Source: Gigantopelta aegis
Lineage: Eukaryota; Mollusca; Gastropoda; Neomphalida; Peltospiridae
DNA length: 64,000 nucleotides
Assembly: GCF_016097555.1 (NCBI RefSeq)
Contig: NC_054702.1
Coordinates: 84,624,175 to 84,688,174, forward strand
Direction of reading: 5' to 3'
Position numbers and translations under genes: made by a program. The notes under the pieces were generated by a model. That model did no database searches, had not been told where the DNA came from, and worked only from the letters and a program-made list of their open reading frames with translations. Below are positions 47,346 to 57,750 of this stretch, piece after piece; position 1 is the stretch's first letter, and the number at the start of each line of letters is the position of its first letter.

Positions 47346-50300
47346 ATACACATACACATATACATACATACATATACACAGACATACACATACATATATA
47401 CATACATATACACACATACATATACATGTACATATATACACACATACACATGTACACACATATACATACATATACAGGCATATATATACATATGTATACA
47501 TACATACATACATATATGATACATATGGTAGTTACATTCATTTCATTTGTTGTCTATATTGCACAAGCATATCCATATTTTTTTTTTTTTAATGATCTGA
47601 GGGTCAAAATGGATGGATAAAACGAGCATAGAGGGGAGAAAAGAAAGGGACAAAGGGAAAGAAAGGATAGAAAGGAAAGGTTTGTCTATCAACACCCAAA
47701 TGTTTTTGGGTTTTTTTTTTAAATAACTGCTTTAAATGGGTGTCTAATGTAGTAAGAACATCACTTGGTATCCTAGAAATATGAATGAAGTATGGTAAAA
47801 ATAGGCGAGGTTCAAAAAGAAGTATGGAAAACAAGTTACAAAGTTGTTGGGGTTTTTGTTTATTGTTTTTTTTTCTGTTATATTTTTAAAGCAAAGACTA
47901 TAAAGAAAGAAAAGGTTACCAGCCTTATAACAAGAAATATTTAGGATTTTATGTAGGCCCATCAGCACTAAAAAGGTTAAGCCACTTTCCAAAACGTTCG
48001 TCAAATTTTTGATACTCACAATTTTTAAAATAAATATATCTTTCTATTTAAAATTTGTTTTGCAATTTCTTTTTTATAACATTAAAATTACCGTAAGACT
48101 GTTGTTTAGAATTTTCATACTATAAATGTGATGTTTTATACTGATTATTAACCAGTTAATTACTTGGTTCATATCACTGTTTATCATACCAAACATAACT
48201 GTATGCTTATTCAGAGAAATTCTAATGCCCATTTGTTCAAATATCCATTCCTCCAATGCATTCCATATATATTTTATTTTATTGCAATCATAAAACAAGT
48301 ATTGTAAGGTTTCAGGGACATTTTTACAAAAACTACACTTATTTGAATCTACATAGTGTATCATATGTAAGAAACAATTTGTAGCTAAAATCTGATGGAG
48401 CAATCGATACTGAAAGCATAAAAGGTTTGTATCTTTTACACATTTGAAGGGTAGAGCATAAAACTTTTCTCACATACAACAGTCATATGTTAAACCCTTA
48501 GATGCATATTTTGTTTGTGACTTTGGTATTACATATTTATTATTTAAAATATTGTACAAATCTTTACTTCTCGTATTTTCATTTAGCATAATTTTCATTT
48601 TAAAAGGTAATATAGGTCTTTTTGTAGGGTGAATGTTGTATTGCTAATGTTTTGTAATGAGTGTAAGAAAGATTTTACAGCATTCACTAGCGATGCGTAA
48701 TTTAAAAAGTTTGTCTTTAGGTCATATCTTCCTTTAAAACTAATATAATCAAAAATGTTTCCTTCATCATCAAGTAAGTCATTTATGAACAAAATCCCTT
48801 TGTTTATATACTAGTAATTAATATACACAAATGGTTTATTGTCTTTTAGTATTTTTGTATTGTACCAAATATTCAGTCCTTGTATATCTTCTGTATTTTT
48901 AAGATTATGGTTTTTCTGTATTAACAGCCAGCTGATAGGTACATCTTTCCAAAACCTATTTTGGATATTTTTCTGCTTTAATGTAATGAAATAATCTACA
49001 TGAATAATAAGATCTTTTGTAGTCAGACCGGTGGTTGACTTAAATAAATTTACCCATTTTGTGTTGTTTAGAAAAAGTCTTCTCATCCAAGACAATTTTA
49101 AAGAGGTCATAATATTATGTATATTTGGCCTTTTTAACACATCATATTTGTAATCTTGTGTTAATATATCTCGCTTAATTTTTTCGGGTTGATTTAGCCA
49201 AATAAATTTGAAAAACATTTTATTTAAATCTTCTATAATGTATTTTGGTGGATTTGGTAATAATATTAATAAGTATATGTGATTTTAGGTATTATTAAAG
49301 TTTTAAGAATTGTAATTCTTCCTAATGCTGTAAACTGTAAGGTTTGTAGTTAGTATAATTTAACAAATACAAGATGTTTTAAAGCTGCAGCAACCACTCT
49401 TCCCCAATCCCCAGGGATTCTATATTTTCCCTGTATTTGGCTACAAAATGCAGAAGACAACTTCAGAACTTCAGTGTTTTGTCATAAAGGTACAATTAGT
49501 CCATGTAATCTCTTATACAGGAATTCAATGTGCAGCTGCATTCCTTTGTGGCATACTGTCAGTGTTAGACTTTGTCTATTTCCCTAAACATGCAATCGAA
49601 TGTGACATAAATTATAAATAACATCAAAAAGGAAACATGCCAAGAAAACAAAAGTTGAGTATTTAAATATTAAAAATGTGTGTACACAAGACTGCTTTAA
49701 TTGTAAGACAAACTGGTGATTGTACACATCAAAGAATTAAAGACTACAAGTGATACTACTTTTAAACTGACCTGGCTTCCTCTTAGATATTATAATGAAG
49801 GAATGATTAACTGCATATTTTGTTCAGTGATTTAAGTAGAAGACATTGTCTAAATCAGCCTGTTAATAGATTCCCACTCCAAATCTCTGACTCCATTGGC
49901 ACTGCAGATTGTAAAATAACATTACAATTAAGTTATAAACCAAACGATTTGACATTCCTTACCCGTGTAAGTGATTAATATTGGAGTCTAGCAAGATTAG
50001 AAAAAAATACATGTAACATTCCCATTGGAAGTGTCTCAATTGAGGGAACATTCTGCTTTCAAATTCTTGATTAGCGATATTTCTAGTCATTTGAAAATTG
50101 ATTAGCAACAAAATGTCCCCTGCATTTTGCCTCAGGCATCAAGTATGAAATATACTCACAGCGGATTTGGTCGGCCAATGAGAGTGACAACACCGGATCC
50201 TGTCAGCACCAAGCCAAAGACCAAGTTGAACACCACAGATGTTGCTATTATATAGACACAGTTTGACTCTGAACCAAACGTGATGTGAATACCTGTTACC

Positions 50301-51799
50301 TTTGTGCTGTACAACAAGCAATCACCAGAGAATTTTCCCTGAAAAAAGAAGAAGAAATCCATAAACAATATAACATGTATTATGTATATTCACACAGAAA
50401 ACACAAACCACCTATTATAACTTAGGTTCAAAATATTAATTAATTCATTTGTCAAATTTTTAATTCATAGATTTCAACTTTTACAATGTTAAAGTTTATT
50501 TTGTTTAACAACACCACTGGAGCACAGTGATTAATTAATCATCGGCTATTGGATGTCAAACACTTGGTAATTCTGACTCGTCAGCAAGGGATCTTTTATA
50601 TGCACTTTCCCACAGACAGGAAAGCAAATACCACGGCCTTTGTCCAGTTGTGGTGCACTGGTTGGAACGAGAAAAAAACACCAATCAGCTGAATGGATCC
50701 ACCGAGGTGATTCGATCCTGCAATGCAAGCACCTCAACTGAGCTAAATCCCGCCCCCAACTTTTGGAAAGCTACTATATACTAGTATGTTATTATCGTTA
50801 CACTATAATGATTACATCTTTCATTTAAATTTAAAAAATAAACACGTTAATTTAAAAAAAAACCCTGCGGTGTCACCCAAGCTAACGCTGTAATTTGTAT
50901 CAGTTTCATATGTTGCTATTAGCTATACACTGGTGTAGGAAACTGGGGGGGGGGGGGGGGGGGGGGGGGGGGCCTCCTCTTTTCAGATATTTTGCTTTAT
51001 ATTTGCTTTATAATAGTGTAAAAGTGTGTAAATATAAATGTCTGCCCCCCCCCCCACCACACACACACTTTGGCACCTTCCTACACCACTGCTATATGTC
51101 TATACATAGTAACAAGGGTTCACAAAGTAAGTCAGCAAACTTTTTTTTTCAAAATCTTGATTAGCAATATTTCTAGTCTGAAAATTGGTTTAGCAACTAC
51201 TGTTTAATGTTTTAACATTGTGTAGTGATCTCTTAAACTTGCGTAGCAATGTACATGTACATCCAACAATGGTTATTGGTCAATGGCTTAGTGTGTGTGT
51301 GTGTGTGTGTGCACGCACGTGTGTGTGTGCACGCACGTGTGCGTGCATTAAAAATACATCCCCCCATCCCTACCGGCCAGTCGAGACAGCATAATTAACA
51401 CATACCATAGCCTTAATTTAAAACACTGGTTGGAATGGGAAAAGCTTAATTGGCATGGGTGCATTTTAACCAAAAATTGCGTATACATATACATTTTTTT
51501 TTAAAAACCCTGTAGGTCTAGTCCGAATCGGACACAGAAATGGGTGGTTTTTCCACATTGGATTACAAAATCTGGGACGTTTTGGTTGGGTACGTTTCGG
51601 TTTGGGTACGTTTTGACCAGCTCAGTTGTAAGGAACTATTTATAAATAAGGTTAATGACATGAGTAATGCAATAAAAACAAACACACTCACCATACTGAT
51701 TGCTACTGGGACGAATATAATAAAACTGGTGATGGTAATGGCGGCATACAGCAATGTCCGAATGATGACTACTGCTTTCACCGACACGGTGCCTGCCAT
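41206..51799 (-). CDS. TMEM179B-like four-pass membrane protein, five exons, complete
   Basis: The exons (minus strand) are 51799-51692, 50338-50160, 47137-47006, 45313-45241 and 41352-41206. The phases fit at every junction and give 212 residues plus stop; human TMEM179B is of similar length. Four hydrophobic segments are visible: IIRTLLYAAITITSFIIFV (residues ~12-30), VYIIATSVVFNLVFGLVL, LSCAFIFISGCILSVGL and VSFILWLAQLGVALF. Family-like signatures are GKFSGDCLLY after the first membrane segment, a conserved-looking cysteine before the second, and the stretch TYFYGHLSTAQ leading into the last segment. The C-terminus is short, polar and threonine-rich. The biochemical function of the TMEM179 family is not known to me. 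Exon 3 has a weak donor (gtctga). The introns hold a SINE, a LINE fragment and two minisatellites. Confidence 0.85.
41400..43512. repeat. minisatellite of mixed 74- and 79-bp units, about 28 copies
   Basis: All units share 'cacattgttttatcactggg' and 'catcttaaaacaatggtata' but end in one of two tails: 'aacaatgtattaacacctcag' (74 bp) or 'aaacattaacagggtcagag'+'ctcag' (79 bp). The two types are interspersed, and copies at the left edge are the most diverged. It lies in intron 4 of the TMEM179B-like gene. Each unit holds the inverted pair CATTGTTTTA/TAAAACAATG. Confidence 0.95.
43567..44515. repeat. 79-bp minisatellite, 12 copies
   Basis: Unit starts cacacctcggctatctgtcc and ends agaagagggtgtaatca, with few differences between copies. 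The sequence before (43515-43566, 'ttcaagcacactgtcctgag') and after (44516-44630, 'cttacacctacccactgagt', 'gcgaaccctgtacctatcag') looks like the rest of one dispersed repeat. Part of that repeat resembles the reverse complement of the SINE head at 36600-36720. So the array is an internal expansion of a repeat copy. Confidence 0.95.
45241..45313 (-). CDS. TMEM179B-like exon 4
   Basis: 73 bases, acceptor aatttcag, donor gtacat. One base completes a serine split from exon 3, then 24 codons CSSAAVKVSGGSTYFYGHLS and on. It was found by matching phase. Confidence 0.8.
45700..45970 (+). repeat. old dispersed repeat ending 'gtatgtccctttaag'
   Basis: The end resembles the 14590-14741 repeat ('ggaatgtccctttaag'). 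There is no coding content. Confidence 0.45.
46443..46466. repeat. C homopolymer
   Basis: Run of about 24 C. Similar G/C runs occur at 2342-2357, 5931-5942, 27231-27247, 50945-50972, 53226-53242, 53890-53905 and 56966-56983. Confidence 0.9.
47006..47137 (-). CDS. TMEM179B-like exon 3
   Basis: 132 bases, acceptor tttgtag, donor gtctga (weak). It encodes SDLTSLPFLLNVFLDGLSCA and the third membrane segment. Phases match both neighbours. Confidence 0.82.
47270..47520. repeat. (TA)n/(TACA)n microsatellite
   Basis: Mixed TACA, CATA and TA repeats produce tyrosine/cysteine/isoleucine-rich ORFs in all minus frames. These are not genes. Confidence 0.9.
48060..49265 (-). pseudogene. L1/Tx1-like LINE, 3' part, 5'-truncated and decayed
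   Basis: Minus-strand pieces read KMFFKFIWLNQPEKIKRDIL then LKRPNIHNIMTSLKLSWMRR, which is the region after the reverse transcriptase core of L1/Tx1-type ORF2 (F.W.g..dKIkR..L.q.y..GGl). A later piece reads LHQILATNCFLHMIHYVDSN followed by CSFCKNVPETLQYLFYDC, the C-terminal cysteine motif. The frames are broken at about 48800 and 48420, and the RT core is absent. It is an inactive fragment in intron 2 of the TMEM179B-like gene, in the same orientation. Confidence 0.85.
50160..50338 (-). CDS. TMEM179B-like exon 2
   Basis: 179 bases, acceptor ttttttcag, donor gtgagt. It starts GKFSGDCLLYSTKV and holds the second membrane segment. The leucine codon is split with exon 3. Confidence 0.87.
50480..50757 (-). 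repeat. tRNA-derived SINE in intron 1
   Basis: The plus strand reads the tail first (aaagtttattttgtttaaca, cggctattggatgtcaaaca), then 'gggatcttttatatgcac' and 'tggtgcactggttggaacga', and ends with the tRNA head complement 'aactgagctaaatcccgccc'. Confidence 0.9.
50930..51110. repeat. low-complexity repeat with G and C homopolymers
   Basis: The pattern 'actggtgtaggaaactgggg', 'ttttcagatattttgctttatat' and 'ggcaccttcctacaccact' parallels 1541-1700 and 54100-54190. The two edges are inverted with respect to each other (tggtgtaggaa / ttcctacacca), so this is probably a small MITE. Confidence 0.65.
51285..51350. repeat. (GT)n/(GCAC)n microsatellite
   Basis: GT run followed by GCACGCACGTGT repeats, which alternate purine and pyrimidine. 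Confidence 0.9.
51692..51799 (-). CDS. TMEM179B-like exon 1 with start codon
   Basis: ATG at 51799-51797 (context acaaccATGG, a good Kozak match), 36 codons ending PVAISM and donor gtgagt. It holds the first membrane segment. Confidence 0.85.
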
Positions 51800-52492
51800 G
51801 GTTGTTTACAATCTGGAGCCCTCAACGAACTGTAGCCTGTAGGCTCGCACCAATGTATACTTTAGATGTATTAGAATATGCATCTACAATTTGTTTTCAC
51901 AAAAGAAAAGTTGATGACAGTCAGTGTACTCAAGACAACTGATTTTCTTTAGGTGCGTTCACTGCTTATAATGCATGTAACGTATGTAACTGTAATATCG
52001 ATTTGTTAATCACTGCCTGAAATCGACGCCGGGCACTGTTGCAGTGTTGGTATATATGCACAACATACTCTTCTAAAGAAGTAGGGGAACGCTAATAAGA
52101 ATTTACAATTGCCAAAATTGTAAGGTATATTAGCTTTGGGGAATGGTTATAGGCTATATGATAATAGTTAATTAATTGGGCAAATATTACAACCGGTAGT
52201 TCAGTATTACAGTAGGTTTTATGACCACCAAGGATCTTTAAGGACGATATTGGAGTCAGAATTGAAATTTGAAAGTTGACGGGGTTTTTTTTTTTATCAG
52301 TAAAACGCAAATTCAAATAATAAAAATGAATAAAAACAAAACAGTAACAACTGTATGATCAACAGAATGAAAAATATTGACAGATATAATGTTCCATGTG
52401 CAGTGATTAATGGACCTTCCTGGAAATTTCGAACTACGTTATATAGTAGACAAAAACGTAAGAGGTGTTCGACGTCTTCAGTTATGTTCCCG

Positions 52493-52611
52493 CCATCTTC
52501 ATAAATCAAGGCTAATATTCGTTCCTCGCTAGTAGTGGATATCAGTAATCTTGACTACATGTATCAAGGCTGAATACGAGGAACGAATATTAGCCTTGAT
52601 TTATGAAGATG
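52493..52611. repeat. perfect 36-bp inverted repeat with 47-bp loop
   Basis: Left arm 52493-52528 (CCATCTTCATAAATCAAGGC...) and right arm 52576-52611 are exact reverse complements. It lies about 700 bp upstream of the TMEM179B-like start codon. Confidence 0.95.
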
Positions 52612-53116
52612 GGTTCCCGCAAGCACAAGATGGATTGTCACTATAATTACGTATCGAGAGTATTTAAGGTACCATTACCCAAAACGAAGTCGGCTATGTA
52701 CTGTATGCTGCATTATATTGCCATTATAAAATTACGATGATATAATGTGATCACATTTTTTAAAATTAGAATTTTAAATACATTTAGGGATGAAGAATGC
52801 CTAATGTCAGCTGTTATTCCATAGTTTAACGGCGGACGGAAAGAAAGAATTTGAAGAGTTTTATTCGACAAAAAATATGTGCAGATGATCTGCACTACGT
52901 GTATGATGAGGATTCATTTTAGCAGTAGAATGCTTTAGTTGTAATGTCAAGAAGGTGGGTAGCATTGATATGCGTTGATTTGCATTGACGTCTTTCCATT
53001 GACACGAGTGCTAACCGAGGGCAAAAAAATAAATCGATCATGTATTGATTATTTTTTTCAGCCGCAAGGGGAATCCATAAAATGACGTCATTTTGGGGTA
53101 TTACCCACGATTACCC

Positions 53117-53512
53117 ATGTCATGTCATGTCATAGGGTTTTACGTGCACATTCAGGACAAGCTGTTGTAGCGCACGCCTGTCGTGGGCACAAGAACCGGC
53201 CTTGGCCGGCTCCTCTGTCCATGACCAGGAAAGGTGGGGGGGGGGGGGGGGGAGAGGAGGGACCGCCTGCACTGGCAGGTGCAAGGGAGCACCAGCAGCC
53301 CGATCAAATCGGTAGCAGGCGGGTGGGGGTGGTGGTGGTGCTATGGAATTTGAATGGAGCAGTTAAATGCCAAAGAGAAAAGGGTGCGCAATTTTGATTG
53401 AGGGAATTTGGCGCAATTTTTGAACGGTCGGTCAAAAGGTAAATGGCCGAGCTAATATAGGTTTTGATATTATTGAATCGAGAGTAGCTCGTTAATTTTA
53501 GACCTCTAATGA
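53117..53512 (+). repeat. dispersed repeat, copy 3
   Basis: Same family as 31804-31965 and the reverse complement of 34885-35350. The shared order is 'caagctgttgtagcgcacgc', 'gtgcaagggagcaccagcag', 'ggcgcaatttttgaacggtc', 'gagagtagctcgttaatttt'. It is adjacent to the TIR element at 53537. Confidence 0.8.
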
Positions 53513-53536
53513 TTACCCATCTCCTGCCCTTGGTTT

Positions 53537-54011
53537 ATAGCCTCTATTAGAACATACTTATCTGCCCTTTATTTACATAGCTCTAAGCGGCCCCAATCAG
53601 CCACTAAATGACTTCCGGCGCGTTCACGCTCCAGTCGCTTGCAACAAAGGCCCTTTGTTACTACTGAATTGTGGAGTAGTCATCGACTTGTTCTTTTATT
53701 TTTTGACGTTACTAAAGGTTTATATTACTATTATTGTTTGTCAGATGGTGTGCAATCTCCTTTTACAGAAAAGAAATTGTACAATATAACAGAAATACTT
53801 ACGAACACGCATCAAGGCTTGTCCTGCCAGTCTATCTTCTCACATGGTGTTTCGTAAATAGGTTTTGGAACGCCGTAGTCAAAATAAAGCCCCCCCCCCC
53901 CCCCCACACCACCACCACCACCACCAAAAAATACAAAAATACAAATGTGATTAATGTTGCCACTGTTACGGCACTGTATATCACTTTTCTTGATCAAGGT
54001 AGCAGCAACGC

Positions 54012-54109
<98 letters not shown>

Positions 54110-54598
54110 CACCCCCCCCCCCCCCCACACACACCCACCCAGCTTGCCACCTTCCTATGCCCCTGGTATATGTACATAGATAAAACCTCTTTTTTTTAAT
54201 GTGCGTGTTCGTCTGTGTAATGTTTTTGGTTTGTACGTGCGTACTGGTGTGTGGGCTTGTTTTATAGGCTGTTGTTTATTTAGGGGCAGATTTGTTGTTG
54301 TTACTGGGGTTTGAGGGGGGGGGGGGTATTTTTAAAATATTAGGTTTTTAGTTTGCCTGCCACTTACGCTTATAATCATGTATAGGCCTAATTTTTACAT
54401 GTATCATTCTTTATTCTTAAAGCATAGGTGGGGACATTTATGATGCCATGGACTGGCATGCATAAATCTCTGATGAAGATTCACAAACAACTGTGGTCAT
54501 TGGCCATTATTGCTGTAACCGGAACACGACGGGAGTGGTTAGTGGTTAGGGGACGTAACTCTGCCTATTTTGTCTCGCGAATTTCTAATAGAGGCTAT
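53537..54598. mobile_element. 1.06-kb TIR element, non-autonomous
   Basis: ATAGCCTCTATTAGAA at the left end and TTCTAATAGAGGCTAT at the right end are perfect 16-bp inverted repeats. The flanking bases allow a TA duplication. It contains a C-run, a long (TA)n run at 54021-54102 and no transposase. A diverged relative starts at 822. Confidence 0.85.
54021..54102. repeat. (TA)n microsatellite, about 41 copies
   Basis: The longest dinucleotide run in the window, between (TG)n and a C homopolymer. Confidence 0.95.
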
Positions 54599-54808
54599 AT
54601 AGCGTAATTTAATTTTCTAATTTTCGGAGTAGGCATTTTCCAACATTTTTCGTGCAATAGGTGAGCAAACGTTCACACGTGAGCAAATGGAAATTTTAAT
54701 TGACTTGGACTAATAAATGAAAACCCCGGTACTTGCGACCAATCCTTAAATCAATATAAGTAGCCTACTCGATCTGGAATAGCTGGACGTCCAAGACATG
54801 ACAGGTGC

Positions 54809-54809
<1 letters not shown>

Positions 54810-54844
<35 letters not shown>
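54810..54844. repeat. (AAT)n microsatellite
   Basis: About 11 uninterrupted AAT units. Confidence 0.95.
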
Positions 54845-55069
54845 TTAATATTATGCTATTATTATACAAGCATATCAATGGAAAGTTGATAAACAACCAT
54901 CTAAATTTTACGATGCGGTGGGTTCTTTTACCCACCCCTGCCTACGGACCCATGATGGTAGTAAAACATAATCGGTTTCGTGTGGCACTGTTGTATTATA
55001 AACTGGCGTAGTCAGGATTTTAGATGGGTGGATGGGGGACAACCCACACTATGTAGGCTATGTATGTAT

Positions 55070-55663
55070 CAATCTAATTAAAATTAGCTCCACTATTACA
55101 TGTGGATCTAAAGACAGCCAGTTGGAGCTCATGTGCACCAATCAAAACCTTACTTGCAGAATCCTGCCAGTGATTTAAAAACTAACAACACTGCGTAGTC
55201 CCCAATGTCCAGGTAACATTTCGTCTGTAAATAATAATTTAAATATTGACCAATCACACTTCGCCTTTTATAACGTTATTTGGGAGCATACAAATTCTAA
55301 AAATATCGGGCGAGTCTATTTTAGTGGCCGCAGTACAGCGAACCATACCGATACGTACGGGGTGGGTTATCAGTCTTCAATTTTACATGAAAAATTATTT
55401 ATTTATTTATAAAATTAAAAAAACCTAAATCAGTCTTCAGTTTTACATTACAAATTATTTATTTTATAAAATAAAACATGTTTTACGGCATTCGTAATTC
55501 ACACGAAACATGTCGTATACCCTCAGGATAATTCGGAATGTTTTCAAATTATTTTTAAATCACTGGCAGGATTCTGCAAGTAAGGTTTTGATTGGTGGAC
55601 ATGAGCTCCAACTGGCTGTCTTTAGATCCACATGTAATAGTGGAGCTAATTTTAATTAGATTG
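55070..55663. mobile_element. 594-bp MITE with >100-bp TIRs and 9-bp flanking duplication
   Basis: From CAATCTAATTAAAATTAGCT inward the two ends are almost perfect reverse complements for about 110 bases. TGTATGTAT stands directly before and after; a 9-bp duplication with long TIRs is typical of Mutator-like elements. However, the site lies in TATG-repeat DNA, so the duplication may be partly by chance. No ORF. Confidence 0.85.
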
Positions 55664-55679
55664 TGTATGTATGTAGGCT

Positions 55680-55738
55680 ATGTATGTAGGCCTATGTATG
55701 TATGTATGTATGTATGTATTTATGTATGTAAGTATGTA
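55680..55738. repeat. (TATG)n microsatellite
   Basis: Tetranucleotide repeat directly to the right of the MITE. Confidence 0.9.
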
Positions 55739-55947
55739 CTTTATAAGACAGTTAAAGAGACGTTTCACTGAATGGGGAATGGTGCCCGTACCCCCACCCG
55801 CTACATCAAGTATTATAAAATGTGCTAATAAATTGTTGTATTATATTGTCGTTTCCAATAAAACAGTATATAATGTTACTATGCGTGTAGGCTGCTTAGT
55901 ATTAGGCCCTGCATGATATCACTAAAGGCTATAATACCTGATGCATA

Positions 55948-56163
55948 TTATACCAGCCTTTCCTTTGATGAACGAGGCTCACGGAGAAGGGTATTATAAA
56001 TAGACCTACAAATCCCAAAACATATTCCAGTTTCTCGGGAGACACGAAAATACTGATGATATTTTTCGCTATCAAATTGAAGCTCCCGCGCTAGATTACG
56101 GAAAGCATCCATCTCCAATCTCCTTGTTATTTCATTATCCCAAAATCTGAATGCCCTTTTCAC
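55948..56163 (-). pseudogene. possible PIF/Harbinger transposase N-terminal fragment
   Basis: 71 codons contain RAFRFWDNEITRR, DAFRNLARELQFDSEKYHQY and FRVS. This resembles the N-terminal 'F..L..eL..D..kF..YFRMs' region of Harbinger transposases. There is no downstream DDE region. It is short and isolated, so a fragment at best. Confidence 0.45.
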
Positions 56164-56188
56164 AGATCTATGTTAGCTCTCGTCGCCT

Positions 56189-56515
56189 ATAAGGCGGGAC
56201 GTAGCCCAGTGGTAAAACGTTCGCTTGATGCGCGGTCGGTCTAGGGTCGATTCCCGTCGGTGGACCGATTGGGGTTTTTCTCGTTACAGCCAGTGCTCCA
56301 CGACTGGTGTAACAAAGGCCGTTGTATGTACTATCCTGTCTGTGGGATGGTGCATATGAAAGATCCCTTGCTGCTAATCAAAAAGAGTAGGCCATGAAGT
56401 GGCGACAGCGGGTTTCCTCTCTCAATATCTGTGAGGTCCTTAACCATATGTATGACGCTTTATAACCGTAAATAAAATGTGATGAGTGCGTCGTTAAATA
56501 AAACAATTCCTTCCT
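56189..56515 (+). repeat. tRNA-derived SINE, well preserved
   Basis: The head GGCGGGACGTAGCCCAGTGG and B box GGGTCGATTCCCG precede the middle (tatcctgtctgtgggatggt) and tail (aaccgtaaataaaatgtgat...cgtcgttaaataaaacaatt). It is the best-kept member of this subfamily here. Confidence 0.93.
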
Positions 56516-56524
56516 TCGTCTCCT

Positions 56525-56720
56525 ATAGTTCGTCCCATTCTCCTTCAAAAATGTGTTGTTGTTGTGGGGTTTTTTGTTGTTTTTTTGTAAATAATTTAAG
56601 TTTCATTTGACGTAAGAAGAAAAGTAAAACTGGTTTGGAAATAACTAACAACCCAACTATGTTGTGTCCGATTTCAAAAACAGTCGGCTCAGAAATAAAT
56701 AATGTGTAGTAAATTAAATA
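56525..56720 (+). repeat. repeat shared with 2140-2310
   Basis: Common blocks are 'tttttgtaaataattta', 'tttgacgtaa', 'ggaaataac' and 'ggctcagaaataaataa'. Confidence 0.65.
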
Positions 56721-56984
56721 GTATCAAAACAAAGCGTTTCCTGTGGAAAGGACTATAAGTAGTAGTTCAAATCTCGATTTGATCAAATGTTTTATTTTTT
56801 GTTTTTCCCATGTAGAAGTTTCATTAGCATCTTCCTCGTTTAACAATGACATGTTTTAATTTGCAGTATCAAACGAAATCGAAAAACATGGCTGCTTTAT
56901 AAATTAATGGCGTCACATGGAAGGAACCGTGTCATAAGAACAGGGCCGTAGCTAGGATTTTTTGTTGGGGGGGGGGGGGGGGGG

Positions 56985-57022
56985 CAACTGAGTAGTTAAT
57001 AGTCTAAAACTCCTTAAACAGT
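56985..57022 (+). repeat. 37-bp direct repeat left of the LTR element
   Basis: 'ctgagtagttaatagtctaa' and on to 'cagtta' recurs at 63338-63374 directly right of the right LTR. Confidence 0.9.
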
Positions 57023-57051
57023 TAAGAAGAGAATTTTCTTTAAAGGTAGGA

Positions 57052-57252
57052 TGTCACAAGTCAAATGTATTTTGTAAATTATTATTATTATATTTTGTAT
57101 TGAGCTACATTGTCACTGTTCATTTTGTCAGTATGTTTTATGTAGCTGAGGAAATGTAGCATTAGAAGTCAGAAATAGCTTGGTGTATAATTATTGACAG
57201 CCTTGTGCGTTACTATTAATGCAATAGAACAATAGAGCTGTAGCTTGGCTTG
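57052..57252 (+). repeat. left LTR
   Basis: Starts TGTCACAAGTC (the right copy has TGTGTCACAAGTC) and ends near 'tagcttggcttg'. A canonical CA end is not seen, so the exact boundary is uncertain. A classical primer binding site was not recognised after it. Confidence 0.8.
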
Positions 57253-57476
57253 TAGTTGTTGAGAATGACTGTAGAGTGTGGGTATGAAATACTGTGTGGT
57301 GCATGCTTTGGGAGCTTGGGTGTGAGTAGTTTTGGTGAATAAAAGCAGTGTGGTGTAGTGTACTGGTCACTGGTAACACATTCTTTGGTAGAGACGTTTG
57401 GAAAAATATATTGGAACGAGAGATGTGGGTGTACATTAAAAGCTGGTATAAGAGCGTGAGTAGAATCATGTGTATA

Positions 57477-57620
57477 TGTAGTAGTGTTGGTATAACGTGC
57501 TCCTACTGGCAGTAGCTAGTGGGAATTTCCCTATTAGCTCAGTTGGTAGAGCACTGGACTCTCGTACTGAGAGTCTGTGGTTCGAACCCCTTCAGTGAAG
57601 ATTGAGATTTTTATGTTACA
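57477..57620 (+). repeat. terminal repeat 1 of TRIM-like element, with tRNA-like pol III promoter
   Basis: The tRNA-like part spans about 57528-57600: D-arm GCTC..GAGC, A box TAGCTCAGTTGG, B box GGTTCGAACCC. It is not called a tRNA gene because the stems do not close. Confidence 0.8.
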
Positions 57621-57750
57621 TTTGGAGCCGACGTAGGGACTGGGTGTGTTCTTAACACAAGAATACAATTATAATCCAGTCAGGACCCGTAACAGTTCAA
57701 CTGCCCGTGGCCCACAGCTCCGGGACGTAGCTTCACTTGAGAGGGGAGTA

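Noticed and set aside
47138..47541. Cys/Tyr/Ile-rich ORFs on the minus strand
   Set aside because: They translate TACA/TA microsatellite repeats in every frame; same for ORFs over TA runs at 1485, 26014, 26861, 53734 and 53812.
52297..52509. 70-codon minus-strand ORF upstream of the TMEM179B-like gene
   Set aside because: It starts inside the inverted repeat, is hydrophobic by AT composition, and has no partner exon in phase.
53122..53397. 91-codon plus-strand ORF with a glycine run
   Set aside because: It is part of a dispersed repeat with a G homopolymer; the same repeat at 34885-35350 gives unrelated ORFs.
57528..57600. tRNA gene call for the two tRNA-like segments
   Set aside because: A and B boxes are good, but the anticodon and T stems do not pair and the acceptor stem does not close; the segment lies inside a mobile repeat.
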